64,000 nt of DNA from Coprinopsis marcescibilis (taxonomy: Eukaryota; Basidiomycota; Agaricomycetes; Agaricales; Psathyrellaceae), in NCBI GenBank assembly GCA_004369085.1, contig ML210262.1:1-64000 (forward strand), given 5' to 3'. The position numbers and the translations under genes are program-made. A model generated the notes under the pieces. The model had not been told where the DNA came from. It saw only the letters and a list, made by a program, of their open reading frames with translations, and did not search any database. Below are positions 36,361 through 47,118 of this stretch, one piece after another (the first letter of the stretch is position 1; every line of letters starts with the position of its first letter).

Positions 36361-39300
36361 TTAGTAGCCAAGCTGTTCGAGGAGAGCTTGCCACGACGGG
36401 TCGAGCATATCGACGGTAGGATCGAACCCAGGCATGTACGTCTGTGTGAGGGTCGCATATTTACGTTCCGCTGACGCGGGGTTGGCCTCGTAAGGTTGCG
36501 TTCCGGGGAAAGGCGGCAGTACACCTGGGGGAGTTGAAACAGCTGCGCTGTGGTGCCCCCGAGTCGCAAGGCCTTGTGTCGTCGGGGGAAGATATGGAGT
36601 AGTGTGAGGGACGGGGTTGAACGGAGGCGCAGAGCTGGATGAAGGATTCATGGCAACGGCGCTTGGAGAGTTAGTGTAGGGGTGTGGATGGCCGCTGGCA
36701 TTGGTAATTGGCCGTGCATTGGATGAGGGGCGAGATTGAGGGTGACTGTAGCTGGGTGTGTGAGGGGGGAGGAGAGGTTGGGGTGGGTTGGATCTGGGAT
36801 CGCTGCGTCGCGTGATGCCCGTCGGGGTAGTGGCAGGGGACCCTGAGGAGTCTGAGAGAGCAGGGTCGGAAGGTGCACCGGCTCGCATTTTGTAGTCTCT
36901 AAGGTCTTGGGCCAGTACCTTGTGCAGAGGCTCGAAGGTGATGTTCGGTGTTGATGACGAGGTGTTGGATGATGAATGCAGTCTTCCGGTGGATGGCTTG
37001 GAGTCTTCGATAGGTGGAAGGTGTGGTGACGATTCTGAGAACAGGTGTGTCTTTCCGTTGAGGCGTTCTAATTCAGCTTGGCTAATGGAAGGCTCAGAGT
37101 AGGTATCACTGGAGCCCAGATATCTTGGTGGGCTACATGCCTCGCTTGCCCTATTATATAGTCTTTCGATTGATGGCTGAGCAAGAAAAGGAATATCAAT
37201 TGGTGTACACGCCAGCAACGCAACGGACTGACCAGTAAGTTTGCGGCGGATCGGCATTCGACTGAAGCCGAGTGAAACAGAGAAAGGAGTTGCCCCAGTT
37301 TCTCCAGCGCTGGCTTTACCAGATGAGACGAAGGCGCCCGCACTATAAGGAGACACATCACAATCTTTTTTTTACAGCACAAGCGGTCAGCTCGTCTCCG
37401 GAATGGCACTGTTCAACGGATCACTTACTGCTGCCGAAAGGGCTTGCGACCAAGGAAGGTTAACCCGTGCAATCATCTCAGGTGCGCTACCCCACGTCAA
37501 TTGCAACCCGATTATTGTTCTCCAAGCAGAACGATAAATTGCAACAATGGACGGGATGTACCTGTGGTCTTGAAGGTCGTACACGTTTTCGCACAAGGCC
37601 TGGGCAAAATATGGCCGATGAAGGTTCAACAAAGCTAACGGCAACAAAAAAGGGGCGTCAATCAAACTATGTCAAGGACACAGGAATAGTAATGATCATA
37701 CTTGTTTCCTTTGCAGCTAACACGGACCACCGATAGAAGTGTGTATCACGTTTGGCTGTAGTAGATTGGCGCTCGGTTGTTGCCCGCCACTCAGAGGGTA
37801 CGGGGAACTCCCGTATTTGGCGATCAAGATCGAGTATAGTAGAGTAGAGAGGTTGTTTCGGACCCATCCCCGACGCCATTACTGAGTTCATGAGTGTCGT
37901 AAATTGATAGTTCCAAACTTGAACTGAAGGTCGCAAGTCAGACATTCCTTCAATCAGCTCGGAGATATGGTTAAGATGATACGCACATGGTATGGTTGCC
38001 GATGGGGCTGTACTGTCGGGGGTGGACACGTCATCTACATCTTCAGGCACTGGGCAGTCGATGTAGCTGGGCGTGATGCTCGGAGGTCGCCCAAAGTAAA
38101 AGCTCTATTATGGGTCAGTGTATTCTAGATACGTCGGATAAAAAGACGTACCGTCAAGGTATCAGCAACGTACAGTTGCCAGAAGACGCGCCTCCTTCTG
38201 TTGATGTCGGTGTCCGGTAGCTTCCATCTTGCTGGATTGAGATCTGGTGGGGCGGAAGATTCGTTTTAATGCGCGATTGTTTGCGAATTCGGAACTACGC
38301 ACGCAATCCGATCTAAAGCCGTCAATCAGCTCGGGGCGGTCGTTCGAATCCACTTAACGACTCACACTAAATGATAGCCTTACGGCGTGCCCAATGTAGT
38401 GCCAAGCAGAGGCAGAGCCTGCGGCATCTGAGTCACTGAAGTCAAGGTATTGCGCCATGTGGATCTGAACATCGGTTAATTCAGACTATTCCGGCGATCT
38501 GGTAGCAAACCCACAAGAGTCTGGATCGAAGAAACCGTTGTATGTCGAACTGGAGATGCAAACGCCAGTGTTGTCCGTGCGAGTTGGTAGTACTCGTCAG
38601 CATTCACCGCATATCTATCTTTTGTTTCATTAAAGTGGGATGCAAGAGCAAAAATGATGAAAAGGAGGGCGAGGGCATGGTGGACTTGAAACGAGTCGAA
38701 GGACCTGCGGCAGTGAGGTAAGCAAATAGCAACTCATCACAACAAGGAACGTACTGGTCTCTGTATACCATCATCAAGATGTCGTCGTAAAGCTCGATTC
38801 TTGGAACAGGCGAATATCTGGCGAATGTAAAATGTTGGTCATAGTCAAGCAATTCAGGAAGATGCCTTACAAATGTTTGCTGTGCCGCACGTATACGTCG
38901 CAGAGCTGCGTCGCCAGAGAGAAAGGCGGCAGTCTTCTGTAGACGTGCGCTTTCAGATTCCCTCCTCCCCGAGATTCGAAGTCGGGAAATGCGGAGTAGT
39001 CGGCTTCATGAAACGACGAGATTGGTTGATATGTTTCTTGTTTGATTGGTGCCTGTAGATGTGTAAGGCGATACGAAGAGACAAGCTTGTGAAGTACTCA
39101 CTCCAATGAGGTACTGCCAAGAAACTCCCAGTGAGCTTACATGGCACCAAAATATCGAAACTGACTCACCTCGGACCGAGCGGTCTTGCCAATATATTTC
39201 GACACTCCATCCTGATCCACAGTTAAGGTTCCTATTGATTATCGGTGAACACACGGCGTCAATCGCGACAGTAGGAACCCACCAAAGGCGTCTATAACCT

Positions 39301-39975
39301 GGTGATCTTCCTCCTTCAACACGGGAAGCCCGCTGGCGAGACTGTTGCGATCGCTACTGTTCGACGTCGTTGGAGACTTTGCTGATGACGACGCGCTGGC
39401 GCTGGCTGATGATGATCCATTTTGCGAATCAGTTCTTAGAAGTGGAGGTCGAAGGACGTCTGAGCACAATAATGGATGTGGCTCGTCGGAAACCTGCTCC
39501 TGAAGTGCGCGTAGAGCCCCCTCCAGTTCCCGTATCCGCGCACCCAAATCGCCGATCCGTTCATGAAGTTCTTCAGTTCCAGACAGGACCATACGGTTGC
39601 CTTTGGTTGAGGTGAGCACTCCTGTGGTTTGCGTCATTAGGATAAGTGGATTCCTTGAGGAGGTTCGAAGCAAGCTTGCCGTCTGGACATATTTGAGCAC
39701 ATCCTCTTGAGACGCATTTCTCGCAAGGCACCTGATGAGGAAACGTTGGTTATTCAGCCCGCCCTGGGCAGCGCCCATGTGGAAAATAGTTGGATGATTA
39801 CTTACGCCCTTGTCGCACTTCAGCTTCAATCGCCTACATTCCGCACACGACGTTTGACTGGAATGTTCAGAGGATTATTAGGAATGAGTCAGAGGAATCC
39901 AAGAAGATTTCACACTCACCGGCGACCCGGCTTCTTTTTGACCTTGGGCTCCTTCACTTTGTCGCTCGGTGGCAT
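36361..39975 (-). CDS. Zn2Cys6 fungal-specific transcription factor
   Basis: Sixteen exons: 39975-39920, 39857-39806, 39731-39680, 39621-39283, 39231-39170, 39113-39102, 39052-38871, 38817-38755, 38704-38515, 38464-38366, 38312-38303, 38243-38152, 38104-37702, 37634-37429, 37364-37233, 37176-36361; 921 residues, all phases consistent. The zinc cluster (residues 23-51) reads 'SCAECRRLKLKCDKG' then 'VPCEKCVSRGCAQICPDG', six cysteines at C-x2-C-x6-C-x5-C-x2-C-x8-C. A coiled coil follows ('GTEELHERIGDLGARIRELE'). The middle is the fungal-specific domain ('RWKLPDTDINRRRRVFWQLY', 'FYFGRPPSITPSYIDCPVPE'). The last 200 residues are Ser/Pro-rich. One intron (39679-39622) is GC-AG; exons 6 and 11 are 12 and 10 nt. 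The acceptor of exon 15 follows a purine run and is less certain. Target genes unknown; nuclear DNA-binding by family. Confidence 0.92.
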
Positions 39976-42076
39976 GGATCACCAAGTTCGTCGGCGCAAG
40001 GGGTCGTTGTGGGGATGGGCGGTCGGGCCAGATACCGAATCGCCAGTGTATTTGACCAGCTGGTAGGAAGATAAAGATAGTACTACCTTCATTTACATTC
40101 GGTTCGTACACGCACCCCACCGCGGGAGGAATAATGGGATACTTGGATCCAGTTCCTTACCGCAGTGATTGCCCATTGAAAGCGCGGTGATACTCAGATT
40201 CCGACCTGGCCGCGGTGAAGACGACGCCACGTGCTATGTTTTCTGCACCGCCATACGCGAATTCTTGGCAATTGTGACCAATTAGACGACCCGGTAACCC
40301 GATGTAATGGCGTTGAGCTGTCATAGAACGACGCCCAGGTTCCAGCCAAGCTACAGTTCGAATCAGCTGTAATTATAAGGCGCTCACAGTTCAGCACTGG
40401 TATGTCTGTGAAGACCCTGAAAACACACCTGGACCGCCCACGCTGCACATGCCCTGGAAAGTCGCACTGTCGGAAGTAATCAGCGCCATCAATGAGTAGG
40501 GACACCGAAGCAGATCCTTACTGCAGAGGCACCTCCACAGTTTAATAATTTGGCTTCTACCGAGCTGATATCAAGAAAGAGAACCGTGATATGCAAACGG
40601 CCATATGGAAAATGTTGGGGTCGACTTTATTCCTGTGGAGAGCGGGTTCGTCGTCCTTGGTTGGGAAAACGTCATCTGGGTTCATTAGCGGGCGCTAATA
40701 GCCTCAAATTATGGACGCACACACAGTTACCGAGAAAGCCGACGCACTGTATACGTTGGTTGTAAGAGTAGAGTTATTTGCATGACGATAGTTTATGACA
40801 GCGGCACCCAAACAGCGCTAGTTCTCCGGCGTTCAGGACACAGAAACACCGAGCTTGCTCAAGCTGGCGGGATGTTGTCGCTAAGTCAAGCGTTAGTCCT
40901 TGTGTGAAGATCAGCATGGTAGTATAGAATACCACCCATTCGACATTCCTGGACCTTCGATGTTGAAGGTTGGACTCCCGCAGCCCGACGGCTTCCTAGA
41001 TGATCATCAACTGACGTGCCGCTCTTCCTGGCCTAATCGGAGCCATACTACAGGTTCTCCCAACCTATCGTTTGGATCTGTACTCACGCGCGACGCCACA
41101 AACACCTACCTGCTGTTCACTTGTCCAATTTTTTGCGACCCCGGATCTTCTTCATTCAAAAAAGAAAAACCTGATATTGAGCCCATGGACCGGAAGGGAC
41201 AAGAGAAATGACGAGCCTTTCTCTTGCATTTGGATAAATCAAAAGCTTCCTTGGCCTCGATTGCCCTTATTGGTGGCCACACTGACGCTCAACTCAAGTC
41301 AAAGGCGCCGAACATCAGAGACAGGGTTAGCGCTTATCGGTATTCGTATCACACACGATCAGGTTCTTGACTCGAATTGGCGATGCGTATCGCGAAGAGG
41401 TAGATTAAGGAGATTCTGTGTTCTGAAAACATAAATACTCCAGGCGAATTCGAACCCTGGCCAATCTTCGTTTGTTCCTGCATGCTGTTGGAAAACAAGT
41501 CTGAATAAGTTCGTGAAGCGAAGCTGGATATCTCGGGCTAACATCCAAATATACTTCTTACGCATCTGCCGTTATTCCAACCCGGAATCACAAAAACGTC
41601 TTGACTCTTGCTGTTGAGATTGTTCCAGGCTTGAATCAACCGGGTCAAAATCGAAGAGCACCTTGTCATTGAGACGTCGACAGTACCGGATAAATGAACG
41701 ATCGGTATCAGCCTACTCCCGGTTCCATTGAGCTTGAAGCCTTCTCGAAGCCTAGGTGCCACATAGTACCCACTCCCAATCCCCGACCCCTCTTAAAGAC
41801 CAATAACCACAGAAGATAACGCATCGGCGGAGAATCCAGAGATTCGAAGAGGATCATCGATGAATGATGAATAACCGGGAGAACCAAGCGTTGCACTTCT
41901 CGATGGATCTTTGGCGTCGTAACTCGTCAGGCAATGGCAGTCAAGGGGAGGGCCATGAATCTAATCTTGAATATTCTCTATACCGATCACGAGACACTAG
42001 TTCCAGGCTGCATCCGGGACCACACCGACTCCAAGCAGCTCCCCATATTCTGATCTCGAATTAACTTGCCGCTTGT
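39976..42076. other. Intergenic between regulator and secreted-protein genes
   Basis: Contains the promoter of the Zn2Cys6 gene on its left. Several ORFs of 60-120 codons occur on both strands (for example 40194-40505 minus, 40900-41211 plus, 41538-41762 minus) without family features or convincing splice chains. It could hide a decayed gene, but I cannot support one. Confidence 0.4.
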
Positions 42077-42591
42077 CTATGGGGACCCGTAAAATAAAAG
42101 GTCAGTCAAAATGCGACACAGAATACAATCACAGGCACTCGCCTTGGAATACACACACATCGACCTGTTATCCAGGGTATTAATGGGATATTGGCAACGT
42201 AATTCGTCGTTAGCTTCAGCTTCACTATCCCCGCCCATCCCCTTCCTGAGCACTATTCGGTCTTGACGGGTTGATACTGACAATGGAAACAGTTTCAGCA
42301 TATGGAGCACATGTTGTTAATGAAAGCATCAAGCGAAACCCAGTTCCGGGGTGCACGGCACCATAACTCACCTGTTCTACCCTGAGGTGGTTTCGTAACA
42401 GACAACGACAACCCCCATCCAACCTTATCGTGAAGTGGACAGCGAATGGTGCAAAATTTGCCTTGGCACGGAAATGCGGTATCCAGAGTGAGGGTGAATT
42501 GATTCGGCAAGGCTGCACCAAACGTTGAACCTGTGAAACAGATCAGGAAGATGGTGAACACAAGCCGTATGGTTAACGTTGTCGTGAGCAT
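42077..42591 (-). CDS. Small secreted cysteine-rich protein
   Basis: Exons 42591-42372 and 42276-42077 joined by a 95 bp intron with a strong GTGAGT donor and TCAG acceptor give 139 residues. Residues 1-27 form a good signal peptide: a hydrophobic core ('LVFTIFLICFTGSTFGAA') after 'MLTTTLTIR'. The mature part has eight cysteines: three in exon 1 ('PCQGKFCTIRCPL') and five in exon 2 ('ELRCQYP', 'SMCVYSK', 'ACDCILC'). Without splicing the ORF stops at 98 residues, so an unspliced form is the alternative. A TATA box lies 62 bp upstream. Size and cysteine content fit secreted effector-like or surface proteins; no family is recognised. Confidence 0.5.
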
Positions 42592-42652
42592 GGTGAAGGA
42601 GTAAAGCAGTTGAAGGGGATGTCATGCCTCGGTGGCTGGCTTACACATGTTG

Positions 42653-42658
42653 TTTATA
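42653..42658 (-). promoter_or_regulatory. Putative TATA box of the secreted-protein gene
   Basis: 'TATAAA' on the minus strand, within 'CATATAAAC', 62 bp upstream of the ATG at 42591. Spacing is right for a fungal core promoter. Confidence 0.5.
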
Positions 42659-43432
42659 TGAGACGGCCACCGCGCACATGCGTCTCATGAATGAGAGCGA
42701 CGACACGATGCGGGTCAGCCAACCGATCCGTGATGAAGTACACTACATGAATGCCAAAGGAACTTCATAATGCTGTCATCCCTACGCCACCATGTACTTG
42801 TCGCCAGAGAAAGAGAGCAAATGCAGATCACTAGAGGACGCGACGTGGAAGAAGCAAGTCCCTAGGATACCAAGAAAATTGGATCGAACCTGGTTGCCGC
42901 CTCGTGGTGTTTGCCATCAAAATGAATATCGATCGTGCTCCCTATGTGTTCTTTCGTCAGTGAATCGAACATGGGCATAATGTGGAAGCGAGAGGGATCT
43001 GGGAATTTCAGGGACGGGACATTCAAGTTAGTTCCCCTGTCCATTTTCAGGGGACATTGTGCCTGCTGATAATAGGCCCTGGAGATACGATATAATCATT
43101 ATATTCGGGCCCGATTACGGATGCAAAGGTATCGAGTTGGAACTTGGGAGATGTCGAGTGTCACGATGTGGTGGCGGATCGTGCATTTTGGTGCATTCCG
43201 ATCGAACTCTGTTCGATTAGCACAATGTACAGACCTCGTCGCGAAGGTTCAACTTAGATTTGCATCAGTATCCTGACCGCAGCGAAACGAGAACAACCAC
43301 ACCGAATCTCTTCGTGCAACGAACGACGACGTTGCCGTCTACATATACGTCATGGGATGTTGCTTCGTGCGCCGGTGGATGTGACATCTTCGTCGTGGAG
43401 CGTTCATCAGGTCGCCTTCTGCTGAATCCGTT
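42659..43432. other. Intergenic, no feature seen
   Basis: Between the secreted-protein gene and the 3' end of LTO1. Only ORFs of about 60 codons. The part near 43433 is the LTO1 3' flank. Confidence 0.55.
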
Positions 43433-44117
43433 TTAGAAGCTGAAATCGTGCTGTGCAGTGACAACAGGCTTTGGCGGCGTCTTCGCCTCTTGAGAAGCTG
43501 ATTCGAGGTTCCAAATCGATCGCTTGATGCGGCTAGGGTTGCCATTCGATTCCTCTTCATCCGCATTATCGTTTGGTTCCGTTGGTGCAGTAGACTCGTC
43601 CACAGCTTGCAAACGAGGTCGTACACCGAGGGTTGCGCAGAGGAGCTTGTATTTAGACCGAATTTGGCGCAGAAGTTTCATGATGTCGACCTCAGCTTCG
43701 CTGGACGTCTGAGAAGGATTGGTTGAAGGAAACTGTCCAATCAGCTTCAGCAAGGACGATATATTGTGTAGTTTCCGCCTAAAATGTAGGTATAAACTGT
43801 CAGTACCCAATCTGACAGCAAACAGCACACCCACTCGTCCTGCTTTCCGAGCTTCAAAAGGATTGCTCGCCAAGTAAATGCAAAACCTTCATAGAATCCA
43901 AGTTCCTCCCACATTTCATAGCCTTTTTCCCGTCCTAGTGCACGACCTTCTATCAATCCATGGATCCTGCCATGGTCATAACCGTCCTTGTATCCCTCGT
44001 CGAAAAATCTAAAAGAATGAATACATGCTATATATAAACATATCAGTACGAAACCCTTCCAACTCACATTTGCTCTAGATTAACTAGAGAGTCGAGATCC
44101 ACGTCTTCATAACTCAT
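43433..44117 (-). CDS. LTO1: LTO1/ORAOV1 homologue, deca-GX3 protein
   Basis: With Yae1, Lto1 acts as an adaptor that delivers Fe-S clusters from the cytosolic targeting complex to the ABC protein Rli1/ABCE1. Exons 44117-44068, 44008-43835 and 43778-43433 give 189 residues. Exon 2 begins 'FFDEGYKDGYDHGRIHGLIE' and shows glycines spaced exactly every fourth residue seven times (G-YKD-G-YDH-G-RIH-G-LIE-G-RAL-G-REK-G), the GX3 signature, then 'GFYEGFAFTWRAIL'. The second intron uses donor GTGGGT so that 'KQDE' joins 'RKLHNISSLLKLIGQFPST'. The C-terminus is 'DFSF', ending in Phe where many Lto1 proteins end in Trp. The region between residues 120 and 180 is polar and variable. Confidence 0.92.
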
Positions 44118-44159
44118 CTTTGAGAGGCTGTTAGCTTAACATAGACAATTTCGATGGGG

Positions 44160-44435
44160 AGATGGTGGCGTCCACATCATGAGTCAGGACTTCGGTACTT
44201 TCCGATGATGCCGGAGATTGCCGCGATGGCTATGAAGCCAAGCCTCGTCCCAGTTCGCGCCCATTCAAATCGTTGAGGTTTATGCTGATTTAAGACCTCA
44301 ATTCAGCGGTGTTCCAATACAATAACAATACATTTTCCTGGTGTGGGTCATAATGCAGCTTGTATTCAAATGACTTAACTCTTGGTTTTAAACCTCAGGC
44401 TCACAAACGAAGTTAAGTCTCGAGGTTTTCCGAGG
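44160..44435 (-). repeat. Dispersed repeat, block P' (right copy)
   Basis: Reverse complement of 905-1160. It starts about 40 bp upstream of the LTO1 ATG, so it may carry part of the LTO1 promoter. It adjoins block Q' directly, unlike in the left copy. Confidence 0.8.
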
Positions 44436-44444
44436 CTTTGCATA

Positions 44445-45226
44445 GAGAATAGTTTATCATTCATAGTAGACAGCCGTGAGGATGGGAGGCTGGCAAGAAA
44501 CCGGCCTTCGTATTGGCCTATTAAACTATGAGGTATGTTATTATGTTATGACTTCATTTGATCTTCAGTTGCAACAGTCACGGTACCGGCAAGTTTTGGC
44601 CTGATCAAGTGGACGCCGCAGAGTACAGTCCACACGTAAGTAAGCACGAGACCGATCATGAAGAGATGAATACTTAGGAATATTTGAACTCATTCCCAGT
44701 ATCGCGGTTACCGGTAGCTAACCTAAAATACCGGAGATCCCTAATCGAGAATCGTTCATCAGGCTTAAGCTCATCTCCTTGTTGACTGCAGAGATGTACT
44801 GGTACCATTGCAAAGGCGGACCCAAGTCCAAATACTTATCTTAGGAGGAATGAACCAGTCGCCGCTGAAGTGAACATGAGCTTGAAATGGAACCGTGCCT
44901 AGTCGGAGTCAACAACCTTTAGGCTTTCCGGCGGCTTCGAGACTCATCATTCAGATGGAGTGTTCAATGTGGCTAGGCTCAACCCAAGGCCATGGGTAAA
45001 TGTATAGAATCGGCGAGCGTAGGAGGTAGTCTAGGAGGTTCGCCGTCACTCCTAGAAGCGCGTATCAACTTTCAAGGGACACCAGTAATACGGATTGGAG
45101 ATTCACTTATTGGGAATATCCCAGATTTTCAAGTTCTAAGCAAGTTTGACAGGAGGATATGTGCTGAGATATTATGTCGCAATAATCATCACATCGTATG
45201 TCCATTTCCCACTATGATGAGTCAGG
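44445..45226 (+). repeat. Dispersed repeat, block Q' (right copy)
   Basis: Reverse complement of about 1725-2560, including the shared tract at 44501-44545 ('ccggccttcgtattggccta') and the ORF segment in 45060-45226. Similarity ends abruptly after 'actatgatgagtc' near 45226. Block order relative to P' differs from the left copy, so the two copies are rearranged, not simple inversions of each other. Confidence 0.8.
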
Positions 45227-45592
45227 CACCTTCGAATGACACGGAGTTATTAGGTCTCATTCCCAAAGCCCTCGAACGCAGATAGAAAGTTTATTTGCTC
45301 GTTAGAGATTAGCTTTCATCGCGGTACCTGGAGAGATGCTGGCAAACCTGTAAGTTTATGGGATCTGGTTCTATTGTGAGATACTAAAATTACACAAGAA
45401 ACATATACCAATGCAACACAAGAGCCACCTGTATCCCGAAACCCCTTCGAAATTGTGAAAACGATGTTTCCCATAAGTACGATAGAATAAAAAGAATATA
45501 ATAGTCGCTACACCTTCACGTCGCGGCAACGGTAACGGGGCTATCGTGTTTGGTCAGGCGTGCCAGGTCTGGCCCACACTGGCCTGTCATAC
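45227..45592. other. Intergenic, 3' flank of Med25-like gene
   Basis: Beyond the point where repeat similarity ends. Somewhat AT-rich around 45380-45500. No gene or RNA is seen. Confidence 0.55.
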
Positions 45593-47118
45593 TCATAGGC
45601 CTGCCGCGCCTGGCCAATTGGTTCTCGCCCCTCCCATCCAATACGCTTCACTGTCATCTAAAACGCTTGCTGCGTTGAATGCTGTACCTGCACCCATAGC
45701 TGGAACAAGGTTTTCATTACCTGGAGTCACCAAGTTTGCTGCGAAGTTGGGCTGCGATTGGGGTTGGGATCGAAATGGTGAAATAGGAGAAGGTGTGGAA
45801 TCTGATCCTTCGTACGGTAGCTGAACTGGGTTGCTCAGGTATTGAAGGAAATCCTCGTGCGAAAAGGGTCCTAGATGACCGTATTGCCCGACGCTGCTAG
45901 TTCGCATTGGACCCGACAGCATCCCTGGAGCTGGACCGGGCAAAGGAGCGTTTTGGACGTTCGCCCATGAATCTATTTTGGCAACTGGATGGTGTTGGGC
46001 ACTTGACATGGCGACAGGGGCCTGATACTGCCCCGTGGAAGCCATATCTGGGGTGAATTGCGGCCACTGGGGATCAACATTGTCTGATAACAGTTAGCCA
46101 GGCCATAACCAGAATATGCCGCATCGCTATACGTACGTTTCTGGGACCAGGGGCTTGTATCTGGGTGTCTGTGTGAAGATCCCTGTGGCAGCGGACTCGT
46201 GAAGGCATCTGGCCTCTGTAGCGCGATCTCGGTCTCGCTCCTCTCAGCCAACTGTTTCTGTTCCTCTTCGAAGTTTGTGGACACCGCGAAATAGAAAGCG
46301 TACTTCGATTTGTCGTACAGGAACGGCGGAGGGGCTTCAGCACTGCCTTGAAGCCATATCTAGTCGCCGTCAACTCCACAGCTACGGAGGTGGGAAACAG
46401 AACTACTGACCACTTTCTGGAAAACTCCAATGAAGCTGGAGAGGTCGCTGCCGGTTTTTGCGAGGGCCAGGTGACAATAGATCCCACTCTGTTATAAAAT
46501 CGGATCACTCTTCGTTAGCCGTTGCGGTTCTATCTTTGACGAGATCGTCTCCCTCACAATTGCGATCTGCTGGGCTACGAGAAACCACGGATATTCCTTG
46601 GTTCTTAGCCTTTTGTAGGGTGTTGGGTCGGTAGCGGCAACGATGACCAGGTGCAGTGATACTCGCCGCCCTTCGAATTTGAAGGAGGATAGCAGCTGTT
46701 CATATCTGTGTTCAAAGCGGCATCTTGCCGGATATGGCTTCCGACATACCTCCACCGCCCGTCGTACAGTGTCTGTATCCAGGGCATTGTCTGATCTGTA
46801 GTTGAATCGGATGTTCTGTAGTCCTTCATGGGAACCCAAATACTCTCTGGGGACCTCGTCTTGTAGTGGGGCGCTTTCGAGGGTGATGACTTTGACCTGT
46901 ATGCAAGGTTGGCTTTGCTCCGTAAACGTTAGGTAAATGGAAGCTCCTACCGGGACACCTGCGTTGGCCATTTCGAACTTGGTGAGTAAGTGGTCCAAAT
47001 ATCGGCCTTGGAGCTCATGCCATTTACTCTCCATTACCGCCGAATTCTCGACGAGGAATAGTATGACCGCAGCGGGAAAGGACGGGTCTCGCTCGAAAAG
47101 TGCGTTGGTCGAGGACAT
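45593..47118 (-). CDS. Med25 VWA-domain protein (Mediator subunit 25-like)
   Basis: Exons 47118-46558, 46488-46411, 46359-46137 and 46083-45593 give 450 residues, with strong donors (GTGAGG, GTCAGT, GTACGT) and a 'gctaacg' branch site in intron 1. Residues 1-225 resemble the Med25 VWA domain: 'FPAAVILFLVENSAVMESKW', 'LQGRYLDHLL', 'FKFEGRRVSLHLVIVAA', 'YPWFLVAQQIAI', then 'SGIYCHLALAKTGSDLSSFI', then 'PFLYDKSKYAFYFAV'. In Med25 this domain binds the Mediator core. The C-terminal 220 residues are Ser/Pro/Gln/Asn-rich without a globular domain, plausible for an activator-contact region. An in-frame ATG at 47190 could extend it by 24 residues. Paralogous to 21852-22806. Confidence 0.82.

Noticed and set aside
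41445..41465. tRNA-like B box on the minus strand ('gggttcgaattcg')
   Set aside because: The hairpin around it has an 11-base loop, and no cloverleaf can be drawn.
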